DNA of 64,000 bases from Phyllostachys edulis (Eukaryota; Streptophyta; Magnoliopsida; Poales; Poaceae): the NCBI GenBank assembly GCA_036346405.1, contig CM070562.1:108204999-108268998 (forward strand). The letters run 5' to 3'. Position 1 is the first letter of the stretch; every line of letters starts with the position of its first letter. Made by a program: the position numbers and the translations under genes. The notes below the pieces were generated by a model. The model ran no database searches. It had not been told where the DNA came from and saw only the letters and a list, made by a program, of their open reading frames with translations. Positions 55,815 through 64,000 of the stretch are shown one piece after another.

Positions 55815-55937
55815 TTAGGGCTTGTTTGGATACATTGTGATCCGACTCAATACATTTGGATTGACTCAAAATTTGAGCTAAAATCCTTTCCAATCCGAAG
55901 AGATTGGTTCTAATCCCTCCCTACCTAAACAAGTCCT
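55815..55937. mobile_element. short MITE (candidate)
   Basis: The left end GGGCTTGTTTGGATAC and the right end, inverted, GGACTTGTTTAGGTAG form an imperfect terminal repeat over 123 bp. Flanking trinucleotides TTA and TCA are compatible with a decayed PIF/Harbinger target. Confidence 0.5.
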
Positions 55938-56475
55938 CAGAGAGGATCCGATCCGCTACATGAGGCCGCTCTGCCGTAACATTGTAGAAGCATTGTTGAT
56001 ATAGTGAAATATGCACTACAACATTTTATTATACCGAAAAATACTGCCGCAAAACACTGTAACGGTTGATATAAGCCTTTGCTTTTTGATCGGACGATGG
56101 AGATCGCTCCTAAGGCAGAGACACTATAGATTCTTTGCATCGAATACTTCAATGCAGAGGGTCCTGATCCCCAAAATTGGCACTCCAAACTAACCAAACA
56201 TGCTTGTACTTTTGTACCAAGGAGAGGGAACAGATCCAAATCCCTGAGAGAACTAGAGGAGGGTAAGGTGAAGATTAACTAGCACTAGCAGAGAACAGGT
56301 CTGACAGGAAATTTTGTTCCAATACCACAGGGGAAAAAGTGTGGTATTGTCTCTAGCTATCTTCATTGCTGTAGCAAAATGCATTATGCATATAAAAAGG
56401 TGTAACATAAGCTTTATTAGTTCACCGTGCTTTTAAAAAAAATTTCGTTTTTGAAACAAAAATATTATAACACAC
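55938..56475. other. no gene recognised
   Basis: AT-rich; short frames only. Confidence 0.5.
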
Positions 56476-56554
56476 TCCGTTGCCGGGGTTCGAACTCATT
56501 CGTTCTTAATATTTTGTTGAGAGCGAGTATCCTTACCAACTGGACTACAACGGA
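56476..56554 (-). pseudogene. tRNA-Glu-like pseudogene
   Basis: The minus strand starts TCCGTTGTAGTCCAGTTGG and ends CCCCGGCAACGGA. The 7-bp acceptor stem TCCGTTG/CAACGGA is perfect, the D arm resembles plant tRNA-Glu (GTCCAGTTGGTAAGGAT), and GTTCGAAC is a B box. The 3' half of the anticodon stem and the 5' half of the T stem do not pair, so this is a degenerate tRNA copy or the head of a tRNA-derived SINE. Confidence 0.6.
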
Positions 56555-57238
56555 TTTTTGGAAGTTGCTCTATATTAGTATTGATATTCAAATAGGCACC
56601 GAAAGAAGATAACGTGTTTTCAGAAGGTGTATTCGAGTCGTCCTGCATAACATGGGCTTTGTGCATGAAGTATGTAATTTGCGATGGAACAATGGAATTA
56701 TTTTGTCTGATTTGGGAAAATATGTTTCCTTTTTATTGGAAGATATATTTTTTTCTAATCCATGCAGGAATGGCATTTTCTTGAGAGAGCAAATAGCAAT
56801 TCGTTTCTTTTTAGTCAACTCAGCCATTTCTACCGTTTCAAATCGCAAGGTTTAATTCCATGCATGATACGACAAAGGCAAGAAGCTTCCGCAGCAAAAG
56901 TGATGCCTGGGTGAATTGTACTCCGGAATCTCCAAGGATTGTAACCATGCTTTAAGTTAATAAAGCTCTTGCGGTTTACCACAAAAAAGAAATGTTTCCT
57001 TTTCCTTTTGAAAGTCCATAGAATTAGTGACGTATGATATCTCCATGAGCTCCAATCTTATCTTAATTACATGCAAAATTCAAACATTAACGTTATACGT
57101 AGGATGACACGTTCCAAAATTCAAACTCTTTCTCTCTCTCTCTCTGCTGTATTGTTTTTAGACGGCTAGCACAAGTGCACAACAAATTCTTAAATTCAGG
57201 CATAGGATCATCAGTCATCACATCTAGTAGCGCCGGAA
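56555..57238. other. no gene recognised
   Basis: AT-rich; includes a (CT)n run near 57128-57146. Confidence 0.5.
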
Positions 57239-57443
57239 TAGATGTGTTCATGTCCGAGCCCAACCCGAATTTTTCGGGCTCGGACCTTGATTTTTGGCTC
57301 AAAGCTCAGAAAAATGACAAATGACAATAAAATACTAATAATTTTTATTAAAAAAGATTTAATTAATATTATTTTATTAGAAAACCCAATTTTCGGGCTA
57401 GGTTTTTTCAGGCCCAGCCCGACCCGAGGTTCAAACAGATCTA
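57239..57443. mobile_element. short non-autonomous hAT element
   Basis: The left end TAGATGTGTTCATGTCCGAG and the right end, inverted, TAGATCTGTTTGAACCTCGG, with ggcccagcccgaccc and gagcccaacccg words inside and an AT-rich core. Flanking 8-mers cgccggaa and cacagaaa match at 5 of 8. Same family as 29438-29683. Confidence 0.55.
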
Positions 57444-57449
57444 CACAGA

Positions 57450-57541
57450 AACCACCTCTTGATGGGGTGGTGGAGTTGTAATCTGCGAGTATATGATTCC
57501 ACCTAATATGGTTCAAATCATAGTGCCTATCTTTATACACA
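57450..57541 (+). repeat. SINE-like sequence (copy B)
   Basis: accacctcttgatgggg, ttccacctaatatggttcaa, atcatagtgcctatctttat: the same order as 29784-29872, with a B-box-like ggttcaaatca. Both copies lie close to the right end of a TAGA-type hAT element. Confidence 0.35.
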
Positions 57542-58124
57542 TGCAAGTTCGTTTTCTATAGAAATTGTGACATGTGAATTCATCCTCGTCCTCTGTCTTT
57601 CTACACATATGCCAAGGTAGTGTGACTGTGTCGTCGTATTAATCTCGAGAAAAAAAACATTAGTCGCGCAAAATCCCAAATCTCAAAGGCGTGTGCCGCG
57701 CGCAGCACAATACGCCACGTCACCCCTGTGCCGCTCCCGCCTCTGTCTCTCAACCAAGTGGCGCGCTCCCTCGATACAAAAGTCCGCCTCCCGCTTCGGC
57801 CTCGAGCACACCAACCCCAACCTCTCCATTTCTTCCTCTTCCTCCGCAACTCGCGATCCTTCACACGTCTCCCTCCTCTAGTCCTCGCCTCACCCCTCCC
57901 ACACCTCCATTTCCGAATCCCTCCAATTCTACCGCTCCGTCCCGTACGCTCTCGCGCGGTGGCGGTTCGATCGATCCTAGGGTTTGCTCGTCGGCCAACC
58001 TCCGCGGCGTGGATTCCGCGAACATAGGGCTTCGTCTCGATCGATCGGCGGGCTATCTATTCGGATCGGCGGTGGAAGCGTCGGCTCGCCGTTGGGTAGG
58101 AAGAGAGGTGTGTGATAGGCGAGC

Positions 58125-61100
58125 ATGGCCGGGTTGGGCGAGAAGGCTGCGGGCGGGGGAGGAGGGGAGAGGCGCAAGTACCCGATCCGCGTGGAGGACT
58201 ACGAGCTGTACGAGGAGGTCGGGCAGGGCGTCAGCGCCGTCGTGTACCGAGCGCTCTGCCGGTCGCTCGACGAGATCGTCGCCGTCAAGGTGCTCGACTT
58301 CGAGCGCACCAACAGCGACCTGGTAATGGCGCTGTCGTTTCCTCACCTAAATCCGATTTTGTTTCGCCCCAATCGATAATCTCTGTTTCGTTCGTTGCAT
58401 GATGCCGCGTACCGCGAAATTTGCGTACGTGATCTCGAATTAACAGGTTTGGTAGGCACAGTAGATGATCCGCGGACGCATGTCAAATTTTCGATGATGT
58501 CGTTGATGAGCTAGTTGGCCCAGTCCTACATGTAGATTGTGATTCTAACGTGCTTGGAAGAATGGTGTGTTTGGATGCGTATTTGTGGGATAATGCTGCT
58601 GCTTTATATCTCAAATTTCTACTGACTCCACGCATTCTAGTTGGATGATAGTGGTCAACTGTAAGGTTGCAAATAGGTCATATAGAGGAAATTATATAGG
58701 CTCTTTAGTTCTATGTGTTTGGATTCATATAGCATTGTCTGTCGCAGTTTCATGGATCCTATTCAAGTTTCTGTCTATGTTTCTAATTACCTACTGCCAC
58801 TTTATTGTGTCTAAAATGACCAACATGGGTGCTTGATGCAGAACAATATCATGCGTGAAGCTCAGACGATGATTCTTATAGATCATCCTAACGTTGTTAA
58901 GGCACATTGTTCATTTACACATAACCAAACGTTATGGGTGGTTATGCCATACATGGCCGGAGGGTCTTGCCTTCACATAATGAAATCAGTCTATCCAGAT
59001 GGTTTTGATGAAGCTGTCATTGCAACGGTGCTTCGTGAAGTCCTGAAAGGTTTGGAGTATCTTCACCATCATGGGCATATACATCGTGATGTCAAGGTAA
59101 ATGCACATTTACACGCTACTGTGTTTATATATATCTGAAGGGTCCGCTGCTCCCTTTTGCTATTTAGTTGTTTTCAGACAAGTTATATTGGTGTTGTTTT
59201 CTTTCTTTTGGCAATAGGCAGGAAATATCCTAGTCGATCATCGGGGTGGAGTTAAGCTTGGAGATTTTGGGGTTTCTGCTTGCCTTTTTGATTCTGGCGA
59301 CAGACAGCGGGCTAGGAATACTTTTGTGGGAACTCCTTGCTGGTATTCATTCTCATAATATAGCAAATATGTTTTCCTTCCTGCTACATAAGCTTTTCTT
59401 CACACATGTTCATCTGTGGACCCTTTTAATGTATTAGGATGGCACCAGAGGTTATGGAGCAGCTACATGGATATGATTTCAAGTAGGCTACTAACTTTAT
59501 TGTGTCACTAGTTAAATATCCGGATACTTTTTTTTTCACCATTGCTTGTTAATTGGAGCTGCTTCTGACAAATATATTACAGGGCAGACATATGGTCCTT
59601 TGGAATTACTGCACTTGAACTTGCTCATGGTCACGCTCCTTTCTCAAAGTACCCTCCCATGAAGGTATACTCAAACAGATACTATTACAATATCTTTGAA
59701 ACAAATCCATTTTCTCTTGTGATGTGGTTTTCTAAGGCTATCATTCATGTACTTTGTCAGGTCTTGCTTATGACACTTCAAAATGCTCCCCCAGGTCTTG
59801 ACTATGAGAGAGATAAGAAATTCTCAAGGGTAAATATATTTTAAAGGACCTCTCACCTCTGTATTCTTTATGTTGAGAACAACTTCTTATTTGTTAACAA
59901 TGATTCTAATAACAGCACTTTAAGCAAATGATTGCTATGTGTTTGGTTAAAGACCAGTTAAAAAGGCCTTCGGCAAAAAAATTGCTGAAGCAACCCTTTT
60001 TCAAGCAAGCTCGTTCCAATGATTTCATTGCTCGAAAGCTTTTGGAGGGATTGCCAGGCCTTGGTGCCAGATATCAAGCTTTGAAGGTACACTGGTTTAA
60101 GGGGTGCATAACTACTTTTTGGCTAGCTAATCTTCTTCACGAAGTTAAATCAGCAGCTTAACTATTAATGCAGGAAAAGGATGAAGATTTACTTGCTCAA
60201 AAGAAAATGCCTGATGGAAAGAAAGAAGAAATCTCGCAGGTGCTCATTCTAAATTTCTGATAGATTATTCCTGAAAATGGCCCTGTCCTTGGAGTACTAA
60301 ATTGAGCACTCTTTTCTGTTGCGTCGCCCCCTTTTGATATGCCTTGCATAGATGGTAGCCGCATTAAATAACTAAGCATTGGCAACCAGGAGGGCAGAAA
60401 AATCAAGTACTCCTTCCTTGTTGGTTTCGTTAACCAAGGATCAATGAAAGTTAGCATTGAATATGTTTTTTTATGTCTCGTAAAAAACATAAATAAACCA
60501 AATTAAGTAAACCTATGGTTCCCAAAGCATAATTATGCAAAGCATATAATAAGACCATGTTTCAGAATTTGTGTAGTTGAGAAAGACAGACAAGAAGGTT
60601 ATAACTTATAACTTGTACAAAAGAAGTCAGAGGAGTCACTCACATAGCTTCACAGACAATAGAGTTCAAGATCAAGACATGGCTACATGTCACGCATACA
60701 CAACACGACACTATCTGACATCTCTAAAATTTCTTGCAATATGCTCCCGATTCAAGTGTTACACGAGTCCTTGTTCTTGCCACTAGCTGATATACATTTG
60801 CTCCCGAATCACATGTTTGTCAATGCTTAGATTATTATACATTTAAAATTCTAAAGCTTTTTGAGTAGACATAGACATGTGTTTCCTTGCCCATTGTTGG
60901 CTTTCCATATTAACAAACGTCCTTTGCTTTTGGGGGAAATGGTAATCCCCTACTATCTCAACATTGGTTAGAACTTAGAACTGTTTGACAGCACTATAAA
61001 AACTAACATATTCTTAGTATTTTTCTGAACTTAGGATTCTGTGGCATTTCTTTTTTTTACCCTCTTGGTGCCCAGATGATTAATTTATCGTAACCATTTT

Positions 61101-62483
61101 CTCATTATTCATTTAATCCCTGTTATTTCTTGTATTGCTAGGATGAATACAAAAGGGGTATCAGTAGCTGGAATTTTGATATGGATGACCTTAAGTCTCA
61201 AGCTTCACTGGTAGGCATCTGGCATTTATATATTTTTTCTTTAGCCACTGATTCAACATCAAGTGTTTTAATTTAATTGTCATTTGTCAGGTTACAGAGT
61301 GTGATGACAGTATATCATGTAAAGATTCAGATACATCATCTTTCTATGACTTGGACAACAACTTGCAGGAGCGAACACCAGAAGGACCTCATTTGTCAAG
61401 AGGGTTCTCAATGAAGTATGATATTGACACCGTAAGTTTTAGTTCCTGTGCAAAGTTTGGTGTTGTAACCTAGCATAAACTTTTACTTACTTCTAACACC
61501 AAGCAAAGTTAGTAGGAAAATGATGTGATGACCAATGATAAGTCAACTGTTTCATCTCCTGAGAGGTCCATTTGTTTAACAAGGTAATAGATTTGATCTG
61601 TTCCAGGTTTTTTCAAATTTATATTGTTGCTCGTAAATGACAAATATCTTATTTTCTGTCGGACTATTAGAGTGTGACAATGCTAAATTATATATTCTGT
61701 CCCTGTTGTACACTTGTATTATCCACATCAGAAAATTGCTTTTCACTGCCAGGAATGCATCTATGCGTGGGACTACAAATGGGGTGCTTGTAAATGGCCA
61801 TGTCAGGAAACACAACTCTATGGAAAGCTGTGATTTGGACTTGCAAGAGAAAGACTCTGATGCTATCCCAACCAGCTCATCTCATGAAAGGAAGTTTTCT
61901 TTTAGTTCTTGCTCATCAGATGGATTTCTTCCATCCAAAGAGAGGTTTGTCCTACTTTACAGACTAAATTATGCATGCTAAATTTAAACAATCACCTTTT
62001 ATAGTTTCATCAAGTAGTAGCATGACCAAAACTAGAAATATTGAATATGGTTTTCTTGCCAATGATTTGAATTTTGTTCTAGAATCAGTTTCGGTTGATC
62101 AATGGCTGCATTTCATAGTTTCAATGGGCCAAAAATGCCGGTTTTATTTTAGGCCGAACATGCTGGTTTTATTTTAGGCCAAACTTGATGAGCCAAAGAA
62201 TTCTAGGCCCACTATGAATGTACAAGTTACGAAAGTGCTGACAGAAAGAACTTTCTTATCACGTTATAAAAGTGCTGACACTGAAAAATGTTTAGATTCT
62301 GGATATGTATTTTTGGTGTCTGAAGATTTCGTTAAGATGACTGTCTGATGGTATTGCAGCTTGCAGTCACTGTCTATGAAGGCTCAACTAGAGAACAGCG
62401 CCACCGATGTTGATGTAGTCTTGAAACAAGTTACTTTGCTTGGGTTTCCAGTTTTATGCGTATTTTCTAGCAGTAGTGTCTGA
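58125..62483 (+). CDS. STE20/Fray-type (OSR1/SPAK, BLUS1-like) Ser/Thr protein kinase
   Basis: Thirteen exons read by frame and GT-AG rules: 58125-58322, 58842-59096, 59218-59342, 59438-59482, 59583-59664, 59761-59829, 59916-60086, 60174-60239, 61142-61210, 61291-61431, 61516-61583, 61753-61944, 62360-62483; 534 residues. Kinase motifs: Gly loop GQGVSAVVY (33-41), VAVK Lys55, Glu72, HRDVKAGN (147-154), DFG (167-169), TPCWMAPE (190-197), DIWSFGITALELAHG. The sequence places it in the plant Fray/OSR1-SPAK-like group, which includes BLUS1; the precise role is not predictable. After the kinase domain comes a Ser-rich tail with RKFSFSSCSSDGF. The last exon (ending LCVFSSSSV) is the least certain: family members are usually longer, so the C-terminus may be truncated or mis-joined. 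The first exon is GC-rich, the rest AT-rich. Confidence 0.85.
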
Positions 62484-62979
62484 GAATAATTTCCCTGTTC
62501 AAAATGACAGCTGCATGAGTGTACTTTCTTTTCCTATTTATTGCATAGTGTGAAAAAAAATGGTATGGTAGATTGGATTTTGGTTGTACTCAGCACACCA
62601 ATGCGTGGCCTCTTGGCTTTCTGTTATATCTATACACAACCATAATTACATGAGCCATAAATGGCTGGATTACATAACACTAATCACCGGTACAACCATA
62701 ATTACATGAGCCATAAATGGCTGGATTACATAACACTAATCACCGGTACAACCATAATTACAGGAGACATAAATGGCTGGATTACATAACACTAATCACC
62801 GGTGATTCTAGGGATTGGTTCCTATGTATAGACAAGTCACCTATTTCATGCATATATTTTATCAGTGTTCTGTAAACCTTAAATAATTTGTCTCGTTTAA
62901 TAAACAGCAAAAACCAAAAGTAGTCTATAGTCGTATTCATGACAGTATGGCACCATAACTAATAATTACAGGTACATAT
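62484..62979. other. kinase 3' flank
   Basis: AT-rich, with a three-copy tandem repeat (62636-62803). No further kinase exon could be recognised. Confidence 0.45.
62636..62803. repeat. 3 x 56-bp tandem repeat
   Basis: A unit beginning acaaccataattacatgag and ending ctaatcaccggt starts at 62636, 62692 and 62748. Copies 1 and 2 are identical by eye; the third has a couple of changes (caggagacat). Confidence 0.95.
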
Positions 62980-63113
62980 TGTTAGATAGAGAGGGGGAGT
63001 GCAAATGTGAATGATTAGTTTGTATTGTAATAGCCCAAGGAGCAATATATAGTACAAGAACACACAAGAGTAAACCCTAGACTAGGAGTGAAATACCACA
63101 AATACCCTTAACA
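62980..63113 (-). repeat. short LTR (3' LTR of a minus-strand retroelement)
   Basis: TGTTAGATAGAGAGG ... CCCTTAACA, 134 bp. It is followed by cccaccctcaaatgc, whose complement is a purine-rich stretch fit for a polypurine tract, so the element lies on the minus strand and continues to the right. No second LTR is visible before the window ends, and the flanking target site cannot be tested. Confidence 0.6.
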
Positions 63114-63951
63114 CCCACCCTCAAATGCAAGGCATATGCAATAGCATTGCATTTGAAAGGGTTGACACTAAAATAGGAAAAATCCAAAATCAGAGTCTTG
63201 ATAATGTCGTCATAGCGTGCAACTCTTGAAAAATATATCGAGTATCAAAAGATCTCCCATCCGGGGTCGTGAGACAGCCCATAAAGTACAAAGTACAGGG
63301 GTTGAGAAAGCAGAGGCAAGAGGGAGCAAAGTTGACCGCAACAACACAACGAAGAAGATGATGAAATCGACAGGAATGGAGAAAACTATCAAATCAAGCC
63401 GAAGGAGAATAGATAGAAACATGACGGCGCAAATCGAAGCCTGAGACGGCGGCGACGCAGTGCACAAGAAGTGCAACGGAGGCGCAGTGCGGAAGAAGCT
63501 CGACGGCCTTAGAAGCTCGGGGCGTCGACTCAGAGAGAAGCAACAGCATCATAATGACTTCTACGATTTGCAGTGGTTCAGAGAGAAGAGCGGTGGCTAC
63601 TGCCATGCGAAAGGAAAAGAAAAGGACTACACTCGATTCAAGAGGACGGACCATGGCTAGTAAAGCAATCAGCTGACTGACAAGGAAATTGTGTACTCCC
63701 ACGGTTTAGACGAACTCAAAGATAAAGTGTTACGGACTTATATGAACGCAATAGAAAAAACGACAATAAGAAAGAAAAGACTAATTAACAGCAGCATAAC
63801 CATGCAGTCGGATGTCTAGACACAGCCGAGCCATCCCAATCGGGCTAGCACCAACTCCAACCATCTCCCTCTTCTCTTCTCTTCTCTCCCTCTCCTCTCC
63901 TCCCTAAGCAGAAGCAGCGCGACCAACTCCTCTCCTCTATTAATTCTCCAC
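63114..63951 (-). mobile_element. interior of the same retroelement, partial
   Basis: No pol motif is recognisable on the minus strand; frames on both strands are short. A CT-rich microsatellite (ctcttctcttctctt) lies near 63868-63905. How far the element extends cannot be told. Confidence 0.35.
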
Positions 63952-64000
63952 TTAGAGGGAGGTGTCGTCGGGGTCCGAAGAGTAGGGGTTGTTGTCGATG
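63952..64000 (-). CDS. possible C-terminal exon of a gene beyond the window
   Basis: The minus strand reads IDNNPYSSDPDDTSL followed by TAA at 63954-63952, open to the window edge. The Asp/Ser-rich end looks like a plausible protein C-terminus, but 16 codons are too few to identify anything. It could also be chance. Confidence 0.25.
   Translation of the reverse strand, partial: IDNNPYSSDPDDTSL

Overview
This is plant nuclear DNA, almost certainly from a grass (Poaceae, probably panicoid). Evidence: a GC-saturated single-exon gene (GAE) next to an AU-intron-rich kinase gene, dense grass-type MITEs (PIF/Harbinger, Stowaway, hAT), Angela/BARE-like and RIRE-like LTRs, a monocot-type TAS3 locus, and no prokaryotic signals. 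Only four host loci are well supported; most of the rest is transposon debris.

Layout. 1-9.3 kb: a hAT transposase tail (minus), two solo LTRs of one copia family with target-site duplications (2601-4219, 5213-6726), and a BED-finger hAT pseudogene (4880-8618) into which the second LTR is nested. 10.1-17.1 kb: a complete but decayed minus-strand Ty1-copia element with both LTRs, a near-perfect TSD and gag-PR-INT-RT-RNaseH remnants in order. 17.9-19.1 kb: a probable hAT. 19.8-21.7 kb: a PIF-type MITE followed by a minus-strand TAS3 trans-acting siRNA gene, the most notable item here: two miR390 sites, a tasiR-ARF exactly in 21-nt register, and a short ORF stopping just before the 5' site. 23-29.4 kb: gypsy-type LTR debris and a 3.2-kb solo LTR with perfect TSD GAATG. 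32.4 kb: an IBH1-like atypical bHLH gene. 34.7-35.6 kb: a hAT element with an internal long foldback. 36.7-45.6 kb: tandem repeats, gypsy/copia fragments, a Stowaway MITE and a hAT element carrying GC-rich filler. 46.2-46.8 kb: a small hAT. 47.8-49.1 kb: intact UDP-glucuronate 4-epimerase gene. 49.7-55.6 kb: a deleted hAT, a 5'-truncated LINE, GC-rich repeats. 56.5 kb: a tRNA-Glu-like pseudogene. 58.1-62.5 kb: a multi-exon STE20/Fray-type protein kinase gene. 63.0 kb to the end: LTR and interior of another minus-strand retroelement, plus a possible C-terminal exon at the right edge.

The host genes are not a pathway cluster. GAE makes UDP-galacturonate for pectin; the bHLH is a likely brassinosteroid/growth repressor; the kinase belongs to the OSR1/SPAK/BLUS1-like group; TAS3 produces siRNAs against auxin response factors. 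Coordinates of exons and element ends were read by eye; splice sites are inferred from reading-frame continuity and GT-AG rules, not from transcripts.
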